Assembly: GCA_013298125.1 (NCBI GenBank)
Contig: JAAFJP010000008.1
Span: 62,001 to 126,000, forward strand
Length of the DNA stretch: 64,000 nucleotides
Origin: Cytophagales bacterium
GTDB lineage: Bacteria > Bacteroidota > Bacteroidia > Cytophagales > Spirosomataceae
Direction of reading: 5' to 3'
The notes under the pieces were generated by a model, which saw only the letters and a program-made list of their open reading frames with translations, was not told where the DNA came from and did no database searches. The stretch's first letter is position 1. Each line of letters opens with the position of its first letter. The position numbers and the translations under genes were made by a program. Below are positions 15,365 through 23,421 of this stretch, piece by piece.

Positions 15365-16744
15365 ATGAAAAAAAGGGAAATAGTTATTGTAATATTTTTG
15401 CTTAATTTCCAAAATATACTCGCCCAAACAACCCAGAAAGCCTTTTCTGAAAAAGATAGAGTTTGTTTTGTGGGCAATAGCATCACTCATGCGGGATTTT
15501 ATCACAATTTTGTCAATCTCTATTATCAGTTACATTATCCAGAAATGCCAATTGAAACTTTTAATTGTGGCGTTGCGGGCAATAGTGCCATCAATGTTAT
15601 CAAGCGGATAAATGTGGATGTTTTGAACAAAAAACCAACCGTTGCGACCTTGATGCTTGGGATGAATGATGTGAATCGGGAGTTGTATAGTACCATTACG
15701 ACTGACACGAGCATTTTGAAAGCACGAGTCAGGAGTATTGATACTTATAAAAAAAATGTTGATTTAATTCTTCAAAGTTTTGTTAAAAATAACACTAAAA
15801 TCATTCTCTTGACTCCTTCTATCTATGACCAAGAATCTAAAATTGAGGCTCAGAATATGTTTGGCGTAAACGATGCGTTGGGCATTTGTAGCGAATATTT
15901 GAAAGATTTATCGAAAAAATATAACACTAAAATTGTTGATTTTAATGGTGAAATGAACATTTTAAACCGTAGGATTCTTCCTCAAAATCCAGATTTTAAA
16001 TTGGCAGGTTCAGATAGAATTCATCCCGATGTTTGGGGACATTTTATTATGGCAAATATCTTTTTGAAAACACTGGAATCACCCAAGGTAGTATCGTCAG
16101 TTGAGATTGATTTTAGAGGAAAAAAAGTTTTAGAAAAACAGAATTGTTCGGTAAATAATCTGAAAATTCAAAAATCTCAATTAGCTTTTGATTGCCTCGA
16201 AAAATCGCTTCCATTTCCGATTGAATCAACTTTTAAACAGGCTTTGTCTTATGTAGATTTTGAAAAAGATTACAATCAAGAGCCTTTAAAAATTAGGAAT
16301 TTATCGAAGGGAAAATATCTTTTGAAAATTGACAATGAAACGATAGATACCTTGACAAATGTTGATTTTAGTAAGGGAGTCAATTTAGCAAAATACCAAA
16401 ATACCCCTCAATATAAGCAATCAGCCTTGATTTACAAGTTGAGTATGGAACGCCACACCTTGATTACTAATAATTTAAGAGATTTAGCAATGTTTGATTT
16501 TGCAGAGTTGATGGACATGAAAAACCCTAATGATTTAGAAGAAACCAAAGCAATTCTGAATAAAAAAGTAGAGGATTCTAAGGGAAAACCGTGGTATGAT
16601 TATATGGGAATGGTGACAAAACAATACCTCATCAACAAGCCAAACGAAGCAAAGACGACTTTGAGAACGGAAGAATTATTGGCTCAAATTCGCAAAGAAA
16701 ATAAACCGAGGGTGCATCGGTATTTAGTGGTGAGAATAGATTGA
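15365..16744 (+). CDS. Secreted SGNH/GDSL-family esterase
   Basis: 459 residues with a signal peptide (ending NILAQ, residue 21). The SGNH domain spans about 30-235: block I VCFVGNSITHAG (Ser39 in place of the GDSL serine), block II Gly in GVAGNSAIN, block III Asn in MLGMNDVNRE and block V Asp/His in DRIHPDVWGH. Family members remove acetyl or other acyl groups from polysaccharides. The C-terminal half (about 240-459) has no domain that I recognise. It follows the GH5-like enzyme, so the two may attack the same esterified glycan. Confidence 0.88.
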   Translation: MKKREIVIVIFLLNFQNILAQTTQKAFSEKDRVCFVGNSITHAGFYHNFVNLYYQLHYPEMPIETFNCGVAGNSAINVIKRINVDVLNKKPTVATLMLGMNDVNRELYSTITTDTSILKARVRSIDTYKKNVDLILQSFVKNNTKIILLTPSIYDQESKIEAQNMFGVNDALGICSEYLKDLSKKYNTKIVDFNGEMNILNRRILPQNPDFKLAGSDRIHPDVWGHFIMANIFLKTLESPKVVSSVEIDFRGKKVLEKQNCSVNNLKIQKSQLAFDCLEKSLPFPIESTFKQALSYVDFEKDYNQEPLKIRNLSKGKYLLKIDNETIDTLTNVDFSKGVNLAKYQNTPQYKQSALIYKLSMERHTLITNNLRDLAMFDFAELMDMKNPNDLEETKAILNKKVEDSKGKPWYDYMGMVTKQYLINKPNEAKTTLRTEELLAQIRKENKPRVHRYLVVRID

Positions 16745-16887
16745 TATTAATGGATTATTTGTAGTATAAATGGATAGAGATATACGGTAATTTATGAACT
16801 TTTATAAAAAATAGAGAGATGATTTACAAGATTAAACCTTTCGTCTAAAATGGATTTAAGTTAATCTTCTCCCTAAATGATAATTAA

Positions 16888-17166
16888 TTATTCCAAAATT
16901 GATTCTTCTAACTGACGGCGGTAGTCATTTTTATCAATTTTCATAAAATCGGCTACGTTTTTTAGTTCAATATAATATCCATGACTAATATTTATATTGT
17001 TTTCGTTTAATTCATAAATGAGGTGTTGAAATGCTAATCCGAACTCATTGTGCTCAATATATTCTTTAATAATTAATTCGCCTTCGTCACTAACTCCATA
17101 TTTTACCGCTTTTGACAGTAAATTTTCAATTAATTGTATTAGTTTATTATCCTTTGAAAAGTACAT
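16888..17166 (-). CDS. Small MafI-like immunity-family protein (orphan)
   Basis: 92 residues, acidic, all helical, no signal peptide. The core IIKEYIEHNEFGLAFQHL followed by a Tyr-containing second half resembles MafI-type and related small immunity proteins, whose signature is a helix with an HNE-G-A pattern. Such proteins bind and block polymorphic toxins in the cytoplasm. No toxin gene lies on either side (SGNH esterase on one side, radical SAM enzyme on the other), so it would be an orphan immunity protein. The family call is from memory of the motif. Confidence 0.5.
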   Translation of the reverse strand: MYFSKDNKLIQLIENLLSKAVKYGVSDEGELIIKEYIEHNEFGLAFQHLIYELNENNINISHGYYIELKNVADFMKIDKNDYRRQLEESILE

Positions 17167-17228
17167 TTTATTTTGTTTTTAGTTTGATATCAAATTAGAG
17201 GGATATTGAAAGAAATGTAAATTTGCGG

Positions 17229-19412
17229 TTAAAGAACCAACAACCCATATTCCCCCAAACCATTCACAGGTTTATTGTACCAAAACATCTCAAAATCCTG
17301 CAATCCAGCGTTTTCATAATGATTTTGCACATCTTGAAAAGTATAAATCTTCTTGTTTTTAGGAGAAATTAATCCTAAAATTTCTGCCAACCAATCCCCT
17401 TGAACTTTATTCGTTTTGATAGAAAATTCTTCTTTTTTACTGTGAAAACTAAGTGTTACGATTTCTCCTTTCTTGGTATTTGAATAAACTATCAAAGGCT
17501 TTTTGCCCAACCAAACAACTTTTGAAGAAGGTCTTAGTGTAAAATCTTCCTCCTCAGAAACAGCCATTTCAATATAATTCTTAGGAACTTTCGTTTTGGG
17601 AACTTTGAACTCGAACCATTCTTGAAGTGGTAAATCAAAGCCAATTCCTTGCATGAAATTGAAGAGAGATTTCTTTAAACCATAACTAAACGTATCATGG
17701 TCAGTACCTTTTGGGTCGTGATGCACCAAGTCATTATTGGCAAAACTTCCGATGCTTGGGTTCTCAATTTTCACCCCAAATTGCTCTGGGTACATTCCCA
17801 CGGGACTATGGGCGGTCATGGCGAATTGATGCCAAAAACCTGATTGTAGAATACCCAACTCAAACATTTGTCGTACCATTTCGAGCGAATCAATGGTTTC
17901 TTGGGCAGTTTGGGTCGGAAAACCGTACATCAAATACGCATGAACCATAATACCCGCCTCGGTGAAATTGCGAGTAACTTGTGCTACTTGCGAAACAGTT
18001 ACGCCCTTCTGAATCAAGTCCAAAAGGCGGTCAGAAGCTACTTCCAAACCTCCTGAAACGGCAATGCAACCAGAGGCTTTGAGTAATTGACACAAATCAT
18101 GACTAAAACTTTTCTCGAAACGAATATTTGTCCACCACGACACCGATAATTTACGTCTCAAAATCTCCAAAGCCAAGGCTCGCATGAGGGCAGGCGGTGC
18201 AGCTTCGTCCACAAAATGAAAACCATTTTGACCCGTTTGGGCAATCATTTCTTCCATTCTGTCGCAGAGCAAATTGGCGGCGACGGGTTCGTAAATTTTG
18301 ATGTAATCTAAGGAAATATCGCAGAAAGTACATTTGCCCCAATAACAACCGTGAGCCATCGTGAGTTTATTCCAACGTCCGTCGCTCCACATTCGGTGCA
18401 TAGGATTCACGATTTCGATGACAGAGATGTACTTATCCAACAATAAATCCGAATAATCGGGCGTACCGACTTCTGACTGTTTATAGTCGGGTGTTTTGCT
18501 GTTATTGATGTATATTACTTCTTGATTTTGTAAGATAAAAGTGCGTTTGAGTTCCTCCATAGGGCGTTTTCCTTCAAGATATTCCAACAAATTATCCAAA
18601 GGAGCTTCGCCATCATCCAAGGTAATAAAATCAAAAAACTCGAAAACTCTGACATCCGAAAGTGAGCGTAGTTCTGTATTTGGAAAACCTCCGCCCATCG
18701 CAATTTTTGTTTCGGGATGATGCTTTTTAATCCATTGCCCAATCCGAAAAGCACTGTACAAATTCCCCGGAAAAGGCACGGAAATAGCAACTAATTTGGG
18801 TTGAATTGTAGCTATTTTTGCTTCCAAAATCTTGATGAGAATTTTGTCGATGTAAGTATATTCTTGTTGGAGAGCCTCGTACAGTTCATCAAAACTATTG
18901 GCAGAACGCCCCAAACGCTCCGCATACCGACTAAATCCGAAATGTGGGTCGATACATTCCATGATTAAATCCGAGAGGTCTTCTAAATACAAAGTCGCTA
19001 AATGTTTGGCTTTGTCTTGCGTTCCCATCGAACCAAAAGCCCAATCCAAATCTTCTTCCAATTGAGCAAAACGAGAACCTTCGGGCAAAAAACTCTCCTG
19101 ACAAATCACGTGAGAAAGCGTTGGGTTTTTACCTTGCAAAAATAAGATTACGGCATCAATAGTTTGGATATAATCATCTTGTAAAGCAATGATTCTCTGA
19201 GCGTTATCTGATAAATTGTTCGTGGTAATTGAAGCAAAAAGTTCTTCCAAACCCTTCTTAGAAAACAAAGCCAAAATGACTTCAATACCCAAATCGGCAT
19301 GAAAACAGGAAATATTTTTGGTATTCAGGAAACCCTTTATGTACGCCGTTGCGGGATAGGGCGTATTGAGTTGCGTAAACGGGGGCGTTATGGCGAAGAC
19401 AGTCTTTTGCAA
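17229..19412 (-). CDS. Radical SAM protein with B12-binding-like N-terminal half
   Basis: 727 residues from a TTG start at 19412; no ATG lies upstream in frame and the N-terminus (KTVFAITPPFTQLNTPYPA) is already complete. A B12-binding-like Rossmann region lies around 200-275 (ISVPFPGNLYSAFRIG, IAMGGGFPNTEL). The radical SAM core follows with HGCYWGKCTFCD at 354-365 (Cys356, Cys361, Cys364), a CX4CX2C version of the usual CX3CX2C cluster motif. An iron-sulfur cluster should cleave SAM to start radical chemistry. The C-terminal 150 residues are unassigned. No peptide substrate or partner gene is nearby. Promoter-like TACCTTTG precedes it (19433-19440). Confidence 0.85.
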   Translation of the reverse strand: MQKTVFAITPPFTQLNTPYPATAYIKGFLNTKNISCFHADLGIEVILALFSKKGLEELFASITTNNLSDNAQRIIALQDDYIQTIDAVILFLQGKNPTLSHVICQESFLPEGSRFAQLEEDLDWAFGSMGTQDKAKHLATLYLEDLSDLIMECIDPHFGFSRYAERLGRSANSFDELYEALQQEYTYIDKILIKILEAKIATIQPKLVAISVPFPGNLYSAFRIGQWIKKHHPETKIAMGGGFPNTELRSLSDVRVFEFFDFITLDDGEAPLDNLLEYLEGKRPMEELKRTFILQNQEVIYINNSKTPDYKQSEVGTPDYSDLLLDKYISVIEIVNPMHRMWSDGRWNKLTMAHGCYWGKCTFCDISLDYIKIYEPVAANLLCDRMEEMIAQTGQNGFHFVDEAAPPALMRALALEILRRKLSVSWWTNIRFEKSFSHDLCQLLKASGCIAVSGGLEVASDRLLDLIQKGVTVSQVAQVTRNFTEAGIMVHAYLMYGFPTQTAQETIDSLEMVRQMFELGILQSGFWHQFAMTAHSPVGMYPEQFGVKIENPSIGSFANNDLVHHDPKGTDHDTFSYGLKKSLFNFMQGIGFDLPLQEWFEFKVPKTKVPKNYIEMAVSEEEDFTLRPSSKVVWLGKKPLIVYSNTKKGEIVTLSFHSKKEEFSIKTNKVQGDWLAEILGLISPKNKKIYTFQDVQNHYENAGLQDFEMFWYNKPVNGLGEYGLLVL

Positions 19413-19432
19413 TCGTTTTTTGTTTATTTACA

Positions 19433-19440
19433 CAAAGGTA
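19433..19440 (-). promoter_or_regulatory. Candidate -7 element for the radical SAM gene
   Basis: Reverse strand reads TACCTTTG, exact match to TAnnTTTG; predicted leader about 14 nt, which agrees with the TTG start at 19412. No clear -33 element. Confidence 0.45.
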
Positions 19441-19734
19441 GTGTTTTAACATTTTAGTTTTCGGATTCTATTTTTTGGGTAGCACTCGTACCATGGGATT
19501 GTGTCCCGTGATTTGGACTCAAATTTCACTGAGTATAATCCTACGGTACATTATCAGAACTACCGTTTTGAAGTAAATGAAAATAATCGTAAATGCTTGA
19601 TAATAAGTTTCTTAAACACAAAATATTAGCTATTGTTTCGTTTGAAAAAATAAATATTTTAATCCTCAAAATAGCTGAACAATAAGCACTCCAAGCTGTT
19701 CTCTAACTATTATTCACAATAAACAATTAACAAA
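19441..19734. other. Intergenic region with an imperfect dyad
   Basis: Divergent spacer between the radical SAM and fasciclin genes. It holds an imperfect inverted repeat (19488-19500 with 19537-19549, 11 of 13 pairs, ends gtacc/ggtac) enclosing small inner hairpins. A TTG at 19633-19635 followed after 19 nt by TATTTTAA is a weak promoter candidate for the fasciclin gene. Nothing else seen. Confidence 0.6.
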
Positions 19735-20241
19735 ATGAAGAAGGTATTTTTTATGTTATTAGTAGGTTTTGTACCCATGATTTCTTTCGGACAAGCCAAA
19801 GATGTAGTTGATGTAGCGATTGGTTCGGCAGACCATACAACATTGGTAGCGGCAGTAAAAGCGGCGGATTTAGTAACAACTTTGAAAGGAAAAGGATCAT
19901 TTACGGTATTTGCTCCGACCAACGCTGGTTTTGACAAATTACCCGCTGGAACGGTTGCCACATTATTGAAGCCAGAAAACAAAGCCCAGTTAGCCAAAAT
20001 CCTTACGTATCACGTAGTAAGCGGTAATTTGGATGCAAAAGCGGTGATGGCTGCCATCAAAAAAGGCATGGGTAAAGTAGTTTTGACCATGGTAAGTGGT
20101 GGAAAATTAACTGCCTCAGTGGACAACGGTAAAGTAAAATTGACGGACGAAAACGGTAATTCGGTTTTTGTAATCGCAACCGATTTGAAAGGTACAAACG
20201 GAATCGTACACGTAATTGATGGAGTAGTTTTGCCAAAATAA
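19735..20241 (+). CDS. Secreted fasciclin (FAS1) domain protein
   Basis: 168 residues: signal peptide 1-20 (ending MISFGQ) and one FAS1 domain covering the rest. The H1 motif FTVFAPTNAGFDKLP and the H2 region ILTYHVVSGN and GIVHVIDGVVLPK are intact. FAS1 domains mediate adhesion or ligand binding; single-domain bacterial versions are exported and their partner is usually unknown. Base composition is higher in GC than the downstream STAND gene. Monocistronic, with terminator at 20262-20294. Confidence 0.95.
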   Translation: MKKVFFMLLVGFVPMISFGQAKDVVDVAIGSADHTTLVAAVKAADLVTTLKGKGSFTVFAPTNAGFDKLPAGTVATLLKPENKAQLAKILTYHVVSGNLDAKAVMAAIKKGMGKVVLTMVSGGKLTASVDNGKVKLTDENGNSVFVIATDLKGTNGIVHVIDGVVLPK

Positions 20242-20261
20242 TTGTCGAGATTTTAATTGAT

Positions 20262-20294
20262 AAAGCCCGCTAAAATCGTTTAGTGGGCTTTTTT
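20262..20294 (+). terminator. Intrinsic terminator after the fasciclin gene
   Basis: Stem aaagcccgctaa / ttagtgggcttt (one G-U pair) with T-run. It isolates the STAND operon from upstream transcription. Confidence 0.88.
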
Positions 20295-20458
20295 GTGTGT
20301 GCAATATAGTGTTTTTAATTTTACTCAGTACGTTGCATAAAATTGCTCAGTGTAATGAGTAAAATATTCAGCATATCTTTATCTTTTGAATCTTAGTTCT
20401 AACCAAATTTCTACAAAAGAAGGTTTGGAGGGATTGGAGAATCTTGTGGAGGTGTTTG

Positions 20459-20489
20459 TTTGAAGAATATCGAAAATTTGATATATTCG
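20459..20489 (+). promoter_or_regulatory. Candidate promoter of the STAND operon
   Basis: TTTG (20459-20462), 19 nt, TATATTCG (20482-20489; one mismatch to TAnnTTTG). Start near 20495, leader about 17 nt. Confidence 0.4.
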
Positions 20490-20511
20490 TTAAATATTTA
20501 CAGAAGAAATT

Positions 20512-22737
20512 ATGCCAGATTCTATCCATGTTGAAGGGGACAATAACCTGATATTACAAAACATAAAAGATTCAACCATCACTGTCAATCAAAACAGTGT
20601 TGCCAAGCCACCCAAAGACCTTACACTTAGGATTCCCAAGATTCATATAAGTGAGGTAATTGGGCGAGAAAGCGAATTAGAAGATTTGCATAAATTACTT
20701 TTCGACAATAAGCACGTTGTGGTGGTAAATGGCTTGGGCGGTATTGGCAAAACTACCTTAGCACAGGCGTATATGAGCTTGTATTATGATGATTACCAGC
20801 ACATTGCGTGGATAAGCCAAAGTAGCGAAAGTACGATTGAAAGTGATTTTGTAAATACTGACGGACTAAAAGAAAACCTTAAAATTGAAACTCAGGGCAA
20901 AGATTTACCCATGCTTTTTAATGAAGTTTTACTGGGACTAAAAACACTGACCGACAAACCCAATTTATTACTCATTGATAATGCAGAAAGCTCTCTGACT
21001 CAATATTTTGACCGTCTGCCCAACCAACCCAACTGGCATTTATTAGTAACTTCTCGTGAATATATTGAACGTTTTTATCCAAAAGAATTAGGCTTTCTTA
21101 CTCCTGAAAAAGCCTTGGAACTCTTCCAAAAATATTGTACTTTGATTAAAGATGAAGTTGCCATAAACGAGCTTTTACACATTGTGGATTACCATACCCT
21201 GACGATTGAGATTTTAGCAAAAACTGCCCAAAAACTTAATAAAGATATTTATTTTCTGAAAACAGCGATTGAAAACGACAGCTATTCCCCAGTTTTTATA
21301 AATCATAAAGGCAAAAAAATTGACAAAATAAGAACCTATTTATGTTCTATTTTTGATTTGAGTAAACTTAATGAAAGAGAAACTTGGCTAATGAAGCAAT
21401 TTGCCTGTTTGCCTTCTGAATTCCTCTCATATGATTTTTTTATAGATTTTATGTATCCTGATAACCAAGAAATCAAAATTCCACTTGATTCAAGAGAATT
21501 CATAGGTATATTAAAAAGACCCCAAAACTTTCAAGATGATATTCTTTCTGAAACACTTTGTGATTTAGTTGACAAGGGATGGATAATTTTTAATAATATT
21601 TCACAAGAATATAAAATGCACAAAATTATTTCAGATGTTGTGACTACAAAACTGTCAATTAACTTCGATGACACAAAATCTTTAATAAAATATATAACCC
21701 AAAAATTACATATTGATCAATCCAAAGATAATCCGCTTGAAAGATTTCAATGGATTATTTATGGCAAAGTTCTTTTAGATAGATTCGCAAAAGCCCAAAA
21801 ATTAGAATTATTTAATCTACAAAATAATTTAGCTCATGCCGTTCAATATTCTGGTGATTATAAAACGGCTATACAAATTTTTAAAAATCTTAAAGAATCA
21901 TCAGAAGAGATACTTGGTGAGTATAACCCTACTACAATGGTAACTAATTCTAATTTATCTGTTTTATATAGAATTATGGGAGATTATAGCAAAGCACTTA
22001 AACTTTCAAAAAAAGCTACTTTTTTTTCAGAGAAAGAATATGGTATGAAGCACTCCACGACGGCAATTACACATATGGAATTAGGGCTTACATACAGAAA
22101 TATTGGAGATTTACAGAAAGCAAAAGAAAGTTTGGAAATTGCTATTCAAATCTTTGAAGGAACTCTCTCCTTAAATCACCCAAATTTGTCAAGAGCCTAT
22201 TCTAATTTAGCTACGATACTATCTGATTTAAATGAGTTTTTTTCTGCAAAACTACTTATGGAAAAAGCGATTAACATAAGTGAAATTGTTTATGGTCTAA
22301 ATCATATTACAACTATTACTAATTATGCTAATTTATCATCAGTACTTAAAGAATTAGGTGATTATAAGAAAGCAAAAGAATTAAATGATAAAGTAGTAGC
22401 TTTTAATGTTTTAAATTTAGGTGAAAAGCACCCAAATACTGCAATATCTTACTCTAATTTATCAAATATACTAATTGGATTAAAGGACTACTCGGAGGCA
22501 TTATTTTTTGCTAAGAAAGCTCTAAATCTATCCTTGGAAACCTTTGGCGAATTTAATCCAACAACAGCTCAACGATATCACAATTTATCCACAATTTGTC
22601 ATTATTTAGGCGAGAATCAAGATGCAATTATTTTCTCAAACAAAGCCATGAGCATACTGGAAACAATTTTTTCAGAAAATCATCCTACTAAAACGATGGT
22701 TTTAAACTTTAACGAATTTTTAAAAACAAATTATTAA
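20512..22737 (+). CDS. NLR-like STAND ATPase: N-terminal amyloid-type motif, NB-ARC, TPR sensor
   Basis: 741 residues. Residues 5-26 form a short beta-prone motif (VEGDNN-LILQ-STITVN) that recurs at the C-terminus of the next protein. NB-ARC ATPase: GRESEL at 51-56, Walker A GLGGIGKTT at 74-82, Walker B LLLIDNAE at 152-159, sensor LLVTSRE at 177-183, and a winged-helix part with MHK at 369-371 in the place of the MHD motif that binds ADP in animal and plant homologues. The C-terminal half has seven TPR units of exactly 42 residues (turns at 448, 490, 532, 574, 616, 658, 700), of the kinesin-light-chain type, probably the ligand sensor. There is no enzymatic effector domain, so output must pass through the partner gene, whose ATG follows the TAA directly. 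Likely a phage-defence or cell-death switch (inference). Confidence 0.9.
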   Translation: MPDSIHVEGDNNLILQNIKDSTITVNQNSVAKPPKDLTLRIPKIHISEVIGRESELEDLHKLLFDNKHVVVVNGLGGIGKTTLAQAYMSLYYDDYQHIAWISQSSESTIESDFVNTDGLKENLKIETQGKDLPMLFNEVLLGLKTLTDKPNLLLIDNAESSLTQYFDRLPNQPNWHLLVTSREYIERFYPKELGFLTPEKALELFQKYCTLIKDEVAINELLHIVDYHTLTIEILAKTAQKLNKDIYFLKTAIENDSYSPVFINHKGKKIDKIRTYLCSIFDLSKLNERETWLMKQFACLPSEFLSYDFFIDFMYPDNQEIKIPLDSREFIGILKRPQNFQDDILSETLCDLVDKGWIIFNNISQEYKMHKIISDVVTTKLSINFDDTKSLIKYITQKLHIDQSKDNPLERFQWIIYGKVLLDRFAKAQKLELFNLQNNLAHAVQYSGDYKTAIQIFKNLKESSEEILGEYNPTTMVTNSNLSVLYRIMGDYSKALKLSKKATFFSEKEYGMKHSTTAITHMELGLTYRNIGDLQKAKESLEIAIQIFEGTLSLNHPNLSRAYSNLATILSDLNEFFSAKLLMEKAINISEIVYGLNHITTITNYANLSSVLKELGDYKKAKELNDKVVAFNVLNLGEKHPNTAISYSNLSNILIGLKDYSEALFFAKKALNLSLETFGEFNPTTAQRYHNLSTICHYLGENQDAIIFSNKAMSILETIFSENHPTKTMVLNFNEFLKTNY

Positions 22738-23151
22738 ATGGAACCCATCACAACTACTGCCGCCGTTGCTTCTGTCGTAACATATTTAGCTAATAAGCTA
22801 CAAGACAATAAATCTGTTCAAGATTTTTTTAATGACTTTACGGAGGCTACCGTCAATTGGATAAAGCCTATTTTCATTAAAGAAGATGGTACAGAAGAGA
22901 AAACTGTACAAAAACTCAAAGAAAACCCTGAGAGTGAAATCAAGCAAAATGCTCTAAAAACAGCCATTGAATCCGAAATAGAGGATAATCCAGAGGCAGA
23001 AAAATGGATTAAAGAAATGGCTCAAATCATTGCTCAAAAAACAGGAGATAGCATCACCAAAACAAATAATATGAAGGTTAAAGGCGATGGTAATGTAAGT
23101 TTACAAGATGTTTCGGGTAGTACGTTTAATGTAAATGTTCCGAAAGGGTAA
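22738..23151 (+). CDS. Small helical effector with C-terminal amyloid-type motif (Bell-like)
   Basis: 137 residues, start codon touching the stop of the STAND gene (zero spacing, translational coupling). The N-terminus MEPITTTAAVASVVTYLANKL is an amphipathic or hydrophobic helix. Acidic helices follow, with the pattern KLKENPESEIKQNALK, which resembles Bell-domain effectors of bacterial NLR pairs (helical, HeLo/MLKL-like, membrane-active). Residues 112-134 (VKGDGN-SLQ-STFNVN) match residues 5-27 of the STAND protein without gaps at 10 of 23 positions, including G-D-x-N, L-Q and S-T. The expected mechanism is templating of this tail by the activated STAND oligomer, then membrane damage by the helical domain. 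The Bell assignment is from memory of the family and needs a profile search. Confidence 0.75.
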   Translation: MEPITTTAAVASVVTYLANKLQDNKSVQDFFNDFTEATVNWIKPIFIKEDGTEEKTVQKLKENPESEIKQNALKTAIESEIEDNPEAEKWIKEMAQIIAQKTGDSITKTNNMKVKGDGNVSLQDVSGSTFNVNVPKG

Positions 23152-23165
23152 ATCGTTTTACTCCG

Positions 23166-23266
23166 CTGTCATTGCGAGGCACGAAGCAATCTGTTCGCTT
23201 ACGAGGAGAGATATTCAAACACCCTTTCATCAATCAGACAGATTGCTTCGTGCCTCGCAATGACAG
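23166..23266. repeat. REP-like inverted pair (cattgcgaggcacgaagcaat family)
   Basis: Perfect 28-bp arms 23166-23193 and 23239-23266 around a 45-nt loop. Each arm has an internal attgc/gcaat hairpin. This sequence type is widely scattered in bacterial intergenic DNA. It begins 14 nt after the effector stop codon. Confidence 0.95.
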
Positions 23267-23304
23267 GGTGAGCAAACTTTTTTCTACTCTACATTATTTC
23301 ATAA

Positions 23305-23348
23305 CCTTGTCATTGCGAAACTCCGATTCTTTGCTCGCAATGACAAGG
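23305..23348. repeat. Shortened REP-like copy
   Basis: Perfect 14-bp arms (ccttgtcattgcga 23305-23318, reverse complement 23335-23348) with a diverged centre; same family as the pair just upstream. Confidence 0.88.
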
Positions 23349-23421
23349 GGGAAGAATTTTTAAAAAATAAACCAAATAAAATCCCTATTTTTACTAATCA
23401 TTCATCAAACCCATTTTCGCT

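Noticed and set aside
20512-22737. Transcription regulator of the AfsR/LuxR NB-ARC-TPR type
   Set aside because: No DNA-binding domain at either end; the N-terminus is a short beta motif shared with the next protein.
23172-23363. 63-codon reading frame MRGTKQSV
   Set aside because: It lies wholly in the REP cluster; MRGTKQS is the translation of the repeat itself.
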